Source: Lenzites betulinus
Lineage: Eukaryota > Basidiomycota > Agaricomycetes > Polyporales > Polyporaceae
Direction: 5' to 3'
DNA: 64,000 nt
Assembly: GCA_022264855.1 (NCBI GenBank)
Contig: JABYQU010000012.1
Span: 62,001-126,000, forward strand
Both the position numbers and the translations under genes were made by a program. Shown piece after piece: positions 25,333-37,082 of the stretch. The notes beneath the pieces were generated by a model that was not told the origin of the DNA, did no database searches, and saw only the letters and a list, made by a program, of their open reading frames with translations. The stretch's first letter is position 1, and every line of letters begins with the position of its first letter.

Positions 25333-26984
25333 CGCAAGGGCCGTCCGAGTTCCCCGCGTACGACGTTGGCGCGCGTGCGCGTACGGGTCTCCCGCGCGCG
25401 GAATGAAATGCGCACTCGAAAAGTCGCGGGGGCGCACCGGGCTGCCCCCCCTCGCGTCACGCTGCCCAGCTCATGCGCGCGCGCACGTCCCGCGAGACGG
25501 GCGCGGCCGCATGTAGCTAAAATGACACCTTCACACCCGAGTCAATGCATGCAGCTGCCCGTGCGCAATATTAATACAAACCGCCGCCTTCCAGATCTCG
25601 CGGCCCATCAGCTGGGCCCGCGGCGAGTGTGAAGGGTGCTCCCGCGATGCTGGTCGCGTATACGTCAATGGGAGGGGGCCGCGCGGTGGAGATGAGATGC
25701 GTGGGGGCGTGCCGTGCGCGCTGCGCAGCGCACGTTCTGGCCTGCGGGGTTCGCTGGCTTCGGGGTTCTTTGCTTCGTCCCTGGTCCTGCGCCCCACTGA
25801 AGAAGTCGTGCAGCTGCATTGCGGCGTGCCCGCGGCGGGTCTCGAAGAATGGCAAGGGCCGAGAGGACGGCCGGAGACCGCCCGCTGCCCCGCCGTGGGT
25901 CGAAGGGCCCCGGGGGCAAGAGCGAGGCTGACGAGAGCGCGTTGAGTGTATGTTGCGTACTGGAGACGTAATGGTTGGCCAAACAGCGGAGGTGGCCAGA
26001 AAAAGGGTCGCCGTCTCCAGCGCGATCGTTCTGCGTCGTCTCGTCCGTCTCGTTTATGTTATTAAGGAACACGGCCGCGTAGTGGTTTCCGCGGAGGCAC
26101 CGACTCGCCGTCTCGAGGCTTGCCGAGGGAGTGATATTATATATCGTGAATTGGCAGTGGTAAGCGGTACGGCGTATACAGCGCAATTCGTGCGATCGCG
26201 ACGGGAAAGCGGCTGGAAGGCTGGAAGTCAGGAATGATGAGCGGACGGAGAGAAGCGCGAGGGACTGAAGCCTACGACTGATGCGAGGAGGCGCCGAGCG
26301 CAACCGCCTGCGACGGATCTTCGCCCAGATCTAGCACCCGCGCACGGGAGACGCGCGGGGGAAGAGGACGACAAACGCTCGCACGACGGGGACCGCGCAG
26401 ATGTCTGTGCGTGCGCAGGACAGCTGGAAGGGAGACTCGACTTTTCCATCGCACAAGCGTAAACCTTGTCGTGGACGCCGTCGAGGGCCGGAAGTGCTTA
26501 CGACGCGCTTATGCACACCCGCTTAGCGGGTTTGTGGCGCCCGCAGGTTCGATTCCCAAGCACACACACAAGGACGATGAATACACGATGGCTTCGGCGT
26601 TGCGCAGACGGGCGAACCTGCGGCTGCGAGAACACCGCGCGCGCGTAAGATAATCAAGAAGTATTGAACAGGCCGGGCTACAGCTGCGGCACCCTGGGAG
26701 CGAGCCCGGGACGAAAGGGGCGATGGAGGATTGGCGTGGGCGCGCACTGCAACGGGCGTTGGAGAAGACTGGGCGTCGCTCGGCGTTGGCCTGGACGACG
26801 GAGAGCCTGGCAGGGCCAGGAGGGCGGCGTCAGGGCAATTGAACCTGGATTGAGAGCGTGTGCATTCCAGCTGGGGACAAGAAGACGATAGGGCGGGAAT
26901 GGTTACGGTATCTGGCCGGGCGAGGGCAATGCTGTGCGAGCCCCATGACGAGGGCCCGGGATGGTTGACAGGGCAGGGTCGCGT

Positions 26985-27445
26985 CTGGACCGGACGGTGG
27001 AAGGATCACAGCGCAGCGGGTGGCCACCGCTAGTACGACGGAGGCAGGACGACGTAGGCGGCGCGGGACGCCGGGTGGAGGGACAGGAATATTGGAGGAG
27101 AGGGTGGCGTGTCGTAAAGCGATGACGGCAGGGGAGAGATCGCGACGTGAGAGGGAGGGGCGGAGGAGGATTGAAACGGGAACGGGGAAGTAATGACGAG
27201 AAAGGCAGAGGACGGCCGGGGGAGGGGCCGCGAGTAGCGGGCCGGGGGAGGATGGACAAGCGTGGGGAAGGCGGAGGAGGGAGACGGGGGCGGGACCGTC
27301 GGATCGGGAGAGAGAAGAGTCGGGACGGGGAGAGAGAGTGAGAGGGGCGGCGGAGAAAGGAGAGGAAGAGGGAGAGAAGACGGCGGAGAGGGAATGGGAA
27401 GAGGAGGTTCGGGGGTGAGATAGGGCAGAGGCCAAGAATAGCCGT
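26985..27445 (+). other. Purine-rich (G+A) block upstream of the F-box gene
   Basis: Roughly 450 bases in which the plus strand is dominated by G and A, with runs such as GGGGGAGGGG and GAGAGAGAG, especially 27120-27430. The minus strand is correspondingly CT-rich, as are many fungal leaders. It lies about 350-800 bases before the F-box start. G-runs at 27213-27250 could form a G-quadruplex with one long loop. Confidence 0.7.
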
Positions 27446-27793
27446 GATGGAGGGCCGAAAGCGTCGACGGGGACTTGGCTCGTGCCAGAGCCGGGGAAGG
27501 CGGAGGGCTGGGGCGGACGCGGGCTGTACGCGCGCAGACAGGCGGAGCGCACCCTCCACTCTGCACAGACAGACGCGCAGGAGGAGGCGTCGAGGGCGAG
27601 GGCGATCGGATCTGGCGTGACGGCGTGACGCGAGCCGGGGCAGGGGACGTCGCGTCTGGTTCGCGCTCTTCTCCGCCCGCGAGTCTGCGCCTGCCCTCGC
27701 GTAGACGCTCCCGCCCCCGGCCCTCGAGCGAGATAAAAGTACTGGGCCAGGATGCTCCCCGCCCCCCGCCCCGCCTAGCCCGCCGCGCCCCCC

Positions 27794-30163
27794 ATGCCCC
27801 CGCCGCAGCCCCAGTCCCCCTTCTGCGCCCGCCTCCCCCACGACGTCATCCTCGCCATCGCCGCCGAGCTTGCTGATATCGACCCCCTCGGCCCCCCGCG
27901 CCACCTCCCCCCGCTCTTCCGCGCCTGCCGGTACGTGCACGCAGTCCTCCACACCCACCGCAAGTTCCTCTTCGCACGCATATGCCGCACCAAGTTTGAC
28001 ACCCGCGCCGCCGTCCGCCGCTTCGGCGCGAACGCGATCACCAACACCGCGCTCGCCTTCCAGCTCAAGAAGCAGACCCTCGCCCTCAAGCGCCTCCGCG
28101 CCAGCGACCTCTCCTCCTACCACCTCACCTCCGACCTGTGGACCGCGTACCTCATGTTCATGGAAAATGACGGCCGCAACTACGGCCATCTCATGGACTA
28201 TGCGCACCTGGACGACCTCATCGAGCGTTTTATGGACTCCACCCTCTGGGCCCACCGCGAGTCCAACCTCGGCTGGCCGGTGGACAGCACACCGAACTCC
28301 CTCGTAGTGTGGATGCTCTGGTTTACCATGACCCCAGGTGCGTGCTCCCGCCCGTCTCGAATTTACACGGTACCGAACGCCTTCCTCCCCCAGAACGCCT
28401 CTCAAGTATGACCGACGAGCGGCGCGGCAGGTACATGGACCTCCTCCGTCCGTTCGCGCTGATACCCGCCATGTACTACCCCTTCCACGCGCCGGACTCG
28501 CACTTTGAGCTGCCCGACGAGGGCGCGCTTCCCCAGCAGGGGGACGAGGCGACGCCACTCGGACTCGTACCCACGTTCCGCGAACCCGACATGGTCGTCG
28601 AACAGGTCCTGCACTACTGCCGCAAGGTGCTCATCATGCCGCCGCTCATCGGTCTCGGAGCAAAAATGGTCTTTGTCATGCTGGCCGAGGCGGTTCCCTA
28701 CGATCCGCCGTCCATTCTCCCCATCGACCGTGCGCACGCTGACCCCGCTGACGGCGTTCGCCCCACCCAGGCGGACTTTATCGAGTGGGCGTCGGTTCGT
28801 GGCGTGCAGCTGTATCGGCCCGGCTCCTGGGATTGGCTGAACGGCCTCACTCCCGAGCAGTGTCGGCTTGAAACGGGCGTATCCTGGCGGAGGGACCTCA
28901 AGGCGATCAGCGCCAGCTTGGACAACGACTGGAACCGCCTCACCGGCTGCTTCGACCCGCGCAGTTACGTGCCGCTCAAAGGTGTCGTGTACACGTTCGG
29001 CTCGATCACGGGCATGTATGCGGGTCGGATGCAGGTAAGCTCCTCGTCCAGGCCATTTTTTACGCTTTCTGACACACAGCATAGATCCCGGATCTCTTTC
29101 GGTATCGCGACGTGGTCCAGCTTGACCATATGCCGGAGCTCACGGAGTTTCCCATCGTCGCAGAGCAACCCGTCTTCGTACGCTTTCGTGAACACCACTG
29201 CATCGACCCGGAGACTCCCGTCCCCACCGGCACCTCTCCGACCGGCGACGACAATCTCCAGAATGCGTATCTGCCGCAGCCGTTTGTGTATCGCCACATT
29301 GGGCAGACACTGCGAGTTGACGTCGGCACTCACCGCCTCGTCACTCGGTACGAGGACTTTGTCGAAGGCCGACCGAACTCACACAACCCCCGGACGTGCC
29401 GCATGTGCATCCTCGCCGATGAGGAAGAGGAGAAGCAGCTCCGCGCCCGCATCGACGCGTACCGCGAGCGCGCGGGCCGTGACGACTCGGAGGATATCGC
29501 CGTCGACGACGATCCGGACGACATGGACGCCGACCCGGCGCCTCGCTCGCGCAGCGGAAGCATGAGCTCGGCCGCGTCCGACGTGACGCACTACTTCGGC
29601 GACGAGAGCAACCCGCTCTACCTGCGCCAGCTGCGGCTCGAGCGCGAGCGCGAGGCCGAGGCGATCGTCGACGAGCTCATGTCGGAGGGCGTGCCGGAGG
29701 AGTACGAGGAGTACATCGAGAACGAGTGCAACGGGATACAGGACATCATCATCACCGGCGAGGTGCGTAGATCCCGGCTGGCCCGTGCGCGCGCCGCGTG
29801 GCTCACATCCGCCTTCCCTTCGCGCGGCCGCTGTAGGTCCTCCCGCGCCACGGCGAGGCGTGGCACGACTACCGCTTCTACGGGCGCGTGCGCAAGTGGG
29901 ACGGGCTCATCGTGCTCGTGCGCGTGCCGACGCAGCTCGCGGAGGACATGAAGCAGATCTTCCGCGGGTACCTCATCGGGAACCAGAACTTCGTCGGCTC
30001 GTGGCGCATGTACAACGCGCACCCGAACGCGATCCCGCTCGAGGGCCCGTTCGCGATGAGCCGCGTCGACAGCGCGCCGCCCATGCCGTACTGCGGCGCG
30101 CCCGCCGCCGCGTCCGCACACCCCGCCGCGGAGGTCTCGCCCGAGAGCGCGACCGCCGTATGA
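27794..30163 (+). CDS. F-box-like protein, Agaricomycete family
   Basis: Four exons (27794-28337, 28394-29034, 29085-29762, 29837-30163) give about 729 residues. Near the N-terminus an F-box-like segment reads CARLPHDVILAIAAEL and then LPPLFRACRYVHAVLH, which would bind Skp1 in an SCF ubiquitin ligase. The large middle region is conserved in Agaricomycete relatives, as I recall them, but has no named domain (SYHLTSDLWTAYLMFMEND, GSITGMYAGRMQIPD). An acidic, Ser-rich linker (DDDPDDMDADPAPRSRS) precedes a C-terminal block with FYGRVRKWDGLIVLVR and IGNQNFVGSWR. The substrate is unknown. Codon use is extremely GC-rich, like the surrounding domain. Exon joins all keep phase. F-box identity is moderate because the motif is degenerate. 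Confidence 0.82.
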
Positions 30164-32145
30164 CCCGCCCCTGCGCCGCCTGGCACGCATACGCGATACC
30201 GTGCCCTGTATGTGTACGTTACGACCCGATACGATACGCCCCGCCCCGCCCCGCCCCGCCCCCCATCATCATTCTTGGTATGTCCTGATATTGCTGCTGG
30301 CCGCGCTCCGCATGCCCCCCTCATTGTATCATATCCATATACATCTTGCGTGGACGATCACGATTTCGCTAGAGTATCCCTCGCCCCGACCCCCCTCCAT
30401 ATCCGCCCCACGCCCAATAGGATACCCGCTGCTGCTTGCTGCTGCTGCACACACACGCACGTCGCTGTACATCACCTATACCTCGCTAGACTACGGCGGC
30501 ACGCGCTACTACGCCCCCGCCGAACGCACCTCGGACAACACGCACTCCCGCTTGAATTCTTGAAACCTAAAGTTAAAACAAAGCCACTGGCGTAACGCGC
30601 GCTCCACCACCCCAATCGAGCCCGGCGAACTGCCCTCTGTACTGAATACGAACGAACACGACACGACACGAACGTTCGAACGCGGTCACGGACAGTCGGA
30701 CACGGGGACACGGGGACACACAGCGCACCGCCGCCGTGCGCGTGCCCGGGGCGTGACCGCCTCGCAGTGACGCGCGGGGCCACACATCACCGCATGGGGC
30801 AGCACACCGGGCACCATCGCGGGACGGGACGCGCGGGACGCGATCTTCATTTCCTTATGCGTGCGGTGTGTCGCGTCTGACTGGTGACCGGTGACTGGCA
30901 GCCCTGCGCCGGGGCACCCGCGCACACAATGCGTACACACCGCAGCAGTGCGGGTCGACAGCCAATATTGAATATTGGGTACTATTGAGCCGCGTTCATT
31001 TCCGGGCGCGCGGGCGTCGCGTGCGACATTCATATCACTATTATCAGCGGGACGGGGCATGTGTCCGTCTCCGCCTCCGCGGGCGTCCCGTGTTCCGAGG
31101 CCACCAGTTGTAAGGTTGTGCCCCGTGGCCCGAATCGTCGGCGGGCTGCTTCGGGATCGCCCATCTTGCCCATCTGGCTGGCTGGGACGCTCGTGCGGGG
31201 TGTGCGCGCATCGACATCGACATAGGCTTTCGTCCCGAGTGCGAGGTCATGGGCACGCGCGGGAGGGGGCGTGGCAGCGCGCGTGGACATGTGCATGTGG
31301 TGCGTACGATTGGCCATAGGCTGGGACTGACACTGGGACTGGTTGCGACGCCTCGCGTTCGCGCGCGCGGGTTGTTTGCGGCGGTGTTAGCAAGAATGAA
31401 CGTCGAACGCCGGGCGCTGGCTCCGGATGCGCGTAGCGCGTTCGGGCTCTCGACTTCGGATTTGTAAATATCTAGACGGCGTCGTCATTGTCAATGTCAC
31501 TGCTCGGTGTAGCCGTCCCCCGCCGAGTGCTACGTAGATCGCCTGGGCCTGCTATAGGGTCGCCGTTGATGTGAGTATTACGAGGCTCCCAACTTGAACT
31601 CAGCTCGCGATCGGTTTGGGCAGCCGCCGCTGCTTGGCGCGGCACGTTCATCTCGCCATGCGCGTGATCGGGGCACGTATTTCGAGAGCTGCTGAGCGCG
31701 CGCCGCTGCAGGGTCGCTCGAGCGGAGGTGTGCTCGCGCTGCCTGTCTCGCGCCGTCCGTCGACTCCGAGTGAAGGAGGGCACGAATAACGACCGCACGC
31801 ACGCACGCACGCCCGACGCGACCCGGCGCAGTGGATGCTGCTGGAACGCTATAGTAGGCTTGCGCGCCGATCAGCCTGATCGCGCGCGGACGATTGCGAT
31901 TTGTACGATCGTGGATCCCCGGCCGGCCCACCGGCTCGCGCCCAGTGCGTCTTCGACGCCGGTCACGTATGCGTATGATCCCCGCACGCGCGGTCAGCAG
32001 GACCTGCACCACCGGGGACGCCAGAGCGCGCCGGGGCAGCCACAGCTTGCAGCGACGCACGCGCCCCGCGGTGGGAACCCGACGCTCGTATTAGGGCGAG
32101 CGCACGTACGCGGCACGCGCGGCCGCGTTTCTGACTTGATCGTCC
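30164..32145. other. GC-rich intergenic region with simple repeats, 2 kb
   Basis: No gene is supported here. It holds the 3' region of the F-box gene (GCCCC repeat at 30238), short ACACG- and GGGGACAC-type runs at 30650-30720 and a GCAC run at 31796-31811, then the promoter of the amidohydrolase gene. Open frames are GC-driven and unrecognisable. Confidence 0.5.
30238..30264. repeat. 5-base tandem repeat (GCCCC), 5 copies
   Basis: Five consecutive GCCCC units about 75 bases after the F-box stop codon, probably in the 3' untranslated region. Confidence 0.9.
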
Positions 32146-34371
32146 ATGTACATCCCCCCAGCACCCCCGTCCCCGCCCGCCGGGGGAGGCCCAATTCCAG
32201 CACCACGCCCCGACCCTCGATTTACGCGCATCCCCGGCGGCCTCGACACGCGACGTTCGCACACGACGCCGATGGCGGACCCCGTTACAACCCCGCCAAG
32301 CGCGCGCGCCGTCTCAGCGCGGGGCCCGCAGACGACATTGAATGCGGGCGCGGAGGAGGCCGAGACGGTGCGAGGATCGTCGGCGGGGCACGAGCGTTGG
32401 AGCGCGATCGCGAGTGCACAGGCCTCGGGCGAACGTACCGTGAGGATCTACGCTGGGAGGCTGTTCGACCCGGAGGTGCTGGAGCTGCTGTCCAAGCGCG
32501 TTATCACCGTCTCGCCTGCGAGCGGGCTCGTGCTCGATGTGCAGCCGTACACGGACGACGAGGCGCAGCGCGATGTGGACCGAGCTGCCGGGGACGAGGT
32601 CGTCGACTTGCGCGAGGCGACGGTGCTGCCCGGGCTCGTGGACGCGCATGTGCACAGTGAGTCGCGCGCGTCGGTTTAGGACTTTACGCTTCAGGGTTCG
32701 GACAGCGTTCGCTGTGGCACGCTGTCCGCGCCCCGGCACCCGGGGCCTTCGCGCGGGGGCTTCTTTCATTTACTGCTGGCAGGCTCGGAGAAAGTCTGGG
32801 CGTGCGCACGGTGTGGCCAGGGTCGGTGGCTGACGCGTCGTTCTCCCGCCAGTGTTCCTCCACCCGTATGCCGAAACGAGCTGGGAGGATCAGTTGACGA
32901 AGGAGAGCCTCGTGGAGCGCACTGTGCGCGCGACCGTCCACGCGCGGCGCACGCTCATGGCGGGCTACACGACCGTACGGTACGCACCAACGTTTCCGCC
33001 CTGACCCTCCGAGCTTCCGTGGCCCGTGAGGCACCCCCGGGACGGCCTGGCCTCGCGGTCTTCCATGCCTCGCGCACGTCGAGCGGCCACACTCACCTGG
33101 CGCGCCTTTACAGGGATCTGGGCACCGAGGGCGCGGGCGACGCGGACGTGCAGCTCCGGAAGTGCCTGGCAGGCCCGGACGCGCTGATTCCGGGCCCCCG
33201 ATATTTCTGCGCGAATCGTGCCATCATCGCGAGTGGCAGCTACGGTGCGTGCGGGATGCGTCGGATGCGCGGGCGCGTGACGCGCGGGCTGTGTGCCTCT
33301 GTGGGCGGATGTGGCTGATCATCGGGACAGGTCCGAGGAGCGCGTTGCACCTGCACCAGGACGGCGTCGAGGGTGTGACGGGCGCGCAGTTCGTCGATGG
33401 TGAGGCGGAGTGCGCGAAGGCGGTCCGCAAGCAGGTCGGCGCTGGGGCGGACTGGATAAAGGTACGTCGATCTCGCGCCTTTCGGCCCGTCTTGACATGT
33501 GGTGGAATGAAGTTGACGCCGATGTCTATTATTCAGGTGTACGCAGGTCAGTGGACTGGGCGTCAGGAAGAATGAATCAGTTCAAACGCGGTGACTTACG
33601 ATCTGCATTTGACTGTCAGACTACCGCGTCCGGACGCGCATTGCAGACGTGTCGACCAAATACGCGGCCGCGGCCATCCAGACATTTACCAACAAGGAGT
33701 TGGGCGTACTCGTCTCCAGCGCGCAGCAGCTTGGCGTGAAGATCGCCGCGCACGCGCACATGTGGCGCGCGGAACTCCTGCCCGAGAACGGTGGCGTCGA
33801 TACTCTCGAGCACGGCAGTAACTTCGGGCCCGACGACACGCTTATTGACGCAGTGAAACAGTCGCGCATCATCTGGGTGCCCACCCTCTCTGTCTTCTAC
33901 GAAACGGACACCAACAAGGCCCCGGGCGGGAGCTGGGACAGCACGGCGCGTAACTTCCAGAGAGCGCTGGCGAGGGGCGTGACGAATATCGCCTGCGGGG
34001 GAGACACGGGCCCATTTCCGCACGGCGAAAACGCGCTGGAGATGAAGCTCATGGTGCGGCTCGGTGCGGACTGGCGCCACGTGCTCCGGTGGGCCACGCT
34101 CGGCGGCTGGCGGTGCGTCCGGAGCGCCGCCTGGGAGGGCGAGGAAGGTGCTGCGCGGCTGGCGGAGGTCGCGGAGATGCAGGAAGGTGCTGCAGCAGTC
34201 GGCGATAACGAGGTGCCGTTCGGCGTGATCAGGCGGGGCTTCGCGGCGGACATCGTGGCGACGCGCGGGGACCTGGAGGGCGACTTTGAGAACGCGGTGG
34301 ACAAGGAGAGCATCACGTTCGTCATGAAGGGAGGGAAGGTGTTCAAGCGGGAGGGCCGGGAGCTTGTGTGA
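32146..34371 (+). CDS. Amidohydrolase family protein (imidazolonepropionase/dipeptidase-like)
   Basis: A metal-dependent hydrolase of the TIM-barrel amidohydrolase superfamily. Six exons (32146-32656, 32853-32979, 33114-33244, 33331-33461, 33537-33546, 33620-34371) give about 553 residues. Exon 5 is only 10 bases and reads VYA-D across its joins. After a Pro-rich N-terminus come the metal-site HxH in LVDAHVHMF, then GYTTVRDLGTEG and the Lys in GADWIKVYADYR. Further on are the His residues in AAHAHMW and DTLEHGS and the Asp in CGGDTGPF. The end has the usual composite-domain motif FVMKGGKVFKR. This layout matches fungal proteins annotated as amidohydrolase or Xaa-Pro dipeptidase-like. The true substrate is unknown. 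I start at 32146 (MYIPPAPPSPP), which I recall as conserved. An internal ATG at 32272 is an alternative. Confidence 0.9.
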
Positions 34372-37082
34372 TAGGTTGTGACGCTCGCCCGCGGCGTCGG
34401 TGCACGTTCGACCCTGATGCAGTTGACCTTGTGTACGACTTGAATACATTGAAGGGTGCGCTTTGATAGTCTCGAACCACAGGCGTGCGACGGTCCTGCT
34501 TCTGTAGGCGTAAAAGTGTTCCGGTGATGTCGGTCGTTCGAGCAACGACGCTAACGCGGTAGAGGTCCGACGGCGCGCGAGAGTAATGCTATGTCGGGCG
34601 ACGCGGTGTTGATCAGAAGGCTCCGCTTGAGTTTAATTGGGGATACAGCGGCCACACATCCTGCAGTCCATGTAGACTGTGTGTAGCAGCCCCCGCCACA
34701 GTTATCAGAATGGGCGGCCTAGAGAACACGGGAAGACTGGACCTGCTCCGTAGCTCAGGGTCTGGTGAGGTACACGTCAGATGTCGACAATGAGGTGGAG
34801 CATGAGGCATAGTACATACGTACGCTGCAGATATCCCTGACGCCCCGCGATAGGCTGTGACGTCTAAGAAGACGGCGAATCGCAGCATTCTCGTACACGC
34901 CGGTCCAGCCGTGGAAAGATGCGCCCACAAGGGCAAGCCATATGGTAGGTGTGTACCGGCTCAAAGTCGTATCGAGACGCACGGCATCCCGGTCAGCCGC
35001 CGTGGCGTAAGAAGGAGCGGGGAGTGCGGAATTATGTCCACCCGCCCATCTATCCATGTCAGTTTGGCGTGTATGGGCCCAAGTCCGCGAGGTGAACGAC
35101 TTCCAGTGGTCTATCTCGGGTATCCTGTGAGTTTGACAGCCTGCGGCGTAGTCAGTAGAGGGCGTGGCGATGGGTAATCGTAGAAATTGTCCTGACCATC
35201 AATTCAAAACCGTTGATATTGTGAAGTCAGCATGTGCGGTGGAATAGAACGAGATAGCTATAGTTACATAGACCTGCGGATGCAATCAAGGTACAAGAGT
35301 CAGTGATGAGGATGCCAGTGCTCGGTGCACACGCAATTCAAAGCGGCGCATCACTAAGCCGAGTTCAACAGCCCACAGTGAAGACCTTTGCATTAACGTT
35401 GGAAATCCGACTTACAAGACACATTCAATCGCAGTACACAATTCCCTCAGGGACAGAATGCAGCTTCGGGTGTAGACTGCGCGTACCGTGGTGAACTTTG
35501 AGACACGAGGTTCAATGACATTATCGGTCAGCCGCCTCATGCGTGGGCGAATGAAGGACGTGAGAGTGCCTCCGAGCGTTCCGCCGCTGCGCAGGCACGC
35601 CCCGCGAGAAGAAGAGGAAGCTAGAAATGTACGTACGATCGCGCCGCCGCTGTCGCAGCGCAGCATTATTCGGAGGCATGGACGGCACGAGGAGAGCCGA
35701 ACTATAAGAATATCGGACAGCCTCTGCGAGCTACAGGGTAGCATCGTTACGTACCGGATAAAATAATCGTGTTGGAGTTCGATGAACCGTAACGGTCGAC
35801 GTATTCCACATGCTGTAAAGACGTTGGCGCAAGTGGCGTATTCTGGAGTCGCGAGGCGTTCTGCGCCCTGATCCACACAGAAGGTCTGCTTCTCGCCACG
35901 TCAACGTGCGCCCTCTGCGCAGAGCTGGGACGAAGTGGTCAGCAAGTCTCGGTCTGAGCCTAAATATGCCAGAGTGGAAGACGCACGGCGTTTCCAGAAC
36001 AGAGTTCTGAACGAGGGGTCCTGGGAAGCGTTGGATTATTGCGACCGTCGCACGAAAGAAGCCTTCGAGGTTGCATGCTTCCCTCTACATCTTGAGGCCG
36101 AAGCTCTTCTGTAAACTCAATCGAAACAATGCAGCGTCCGCACCTCAGGCTGTTCAGCAAATAAGAAAAGGTACCGATGCTTGCGCGTCGCATGTTGCGC
36201 ATCATGAATACCGTTCTTCGCAACCCAAGGGCGATACCGTGTTGTCATTACCACAATGGCCGCCAACACTGACCATTTTACTGGCGGAACTTTGCACCTC
36301 GCCCATGCCAGTGGTGACGATAAACTTGAAAGCGTCACGCCGTTCCCTTGAAGGAGTTCGGAAGCGTGACGGACAGCTGGACGGCATCTATATCGTGGGA
36401 AAATGGCAGGATATTTTCTTGCAGAACTGCGGGCGCTTTTGTGCCTCAGGCTCCTGCTTCCTCACCACTTTCGTCGAGCTTTTGTCTTTCCTCCCAGTTG
36501 GTCCTGTTGTGGCCGCTCACTGACCCATTCAGTGTTTCTTGACTGCAATAAACCGCTGTTTTTTTCACATATTCTATCTGCTCGTTTTCCTCGCTGAACT
36601 CATTGAAGACTCCCGACGTGATGCTTTTGTGAGTTTCGGGTTTGTGCGGTCGCATCCCTATTCTGTGTCTAGGCGTAACCCACGTACCAAGTCAAGGCCC
36701 TTCACGGTTTTCCTACGTGATGTGCCTGTTACGGTCGTGGAAAATTGATGCTTCTCAGCTGCCCTGCCCTTCGTCTCCGTCATGGAGATGGTGGGATCAC
36801 GGGGCGTTGGGGAGTCTCGTCTTAGTAGAGTTGAGCGCGGTCTGGTCCTTAGAGACCACTATCTACATCGTGCTCGTAGTTCTGGGACATACATACCTTC
36901 AGTGTGCTTCATGTAATGCACACCCCGGAATCTATACTGCCTCCATTGATACCCCCGATCTTGTGTGAGGTTCTCATGGGAGGTTCGCGGCCCAGACTGG
37001 ACCGTCTGTATGCAACAGCGAAGCCCGTAGTTGTGGGACCGAGGTAAATGTTACGTCTGTACAAGAAGCAGCGGCCGTGTGG
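34372..37082. other. Gene-free stretch between convergent genes, 2.7 kb
   Basis: GC falls to about half, a sharp change from the preceding domain. The open frames are short (longest about 150 codons, 36071-36523 plus and 35412-35876 minus). None shows a known motif or connects to others by splice sites. I see no repeat, tRNA or transposon end. Confidence 0.5.

Larger units (their letters stand above)
18536..27793. other. GC-rich gene desert, 9.3 kb
   Basis: No supported coding gene, tRNA or transposon was found in this stretch, although the rest of the window averages a gene about every 3 kb. From roughly 19.5 kb GC rises to about 60-70% in lines I counted, against 47% near 35.2 kb, and CpG is not depleted. 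Long open frames overlap in all six frames simply because AT-rich stop codons are rare. Their products are Arg/Pro/Ala-rich and low in complexity. Short tandem repeats (23841, 25311) and a purine-rich block (26985-27445) are listed separately. The last ~60 bases hold a TATA-like GATAAAAG (27732-27739) for the F-box gene. Confidence 0.7.

Noticed and set aside
21406..25855. Many 150-350-codon open frames on both strands in the gene desert
   Set aside because: They overlap in all frames, are Arg/Ala/Pro-rich, show no domain and do not connect through splice sites.
26470..26565. tRNA-like stretch with a B-box-like GGTTCGATTCC
   Set aside because: The T-stem bases do not pair and no acceptor or anticodon stem can be drawn around it. 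At best it is a chance B box.
26903..28558. 550-codon open frame on the minus strand, partly antisense to the F-box exon
   Set aside because: The product is low-complexity Pro/Arg/Ser and the frame is open because the DNA is GC-rich and purine-skewed. The plus-strand exons give a coherent conserved protein.
34440..34530. CTCGAACC, a possible minus-strand tRNA T-loop
   Set aside because: Flanking bases do not form a T-stem or acceptor stem.
36071..36523. 150-codon open frame in the 2.7 kb gap
   Set aside because: No known motif, no neighbouring exons in phase, and average composition for non-coding DNA here.
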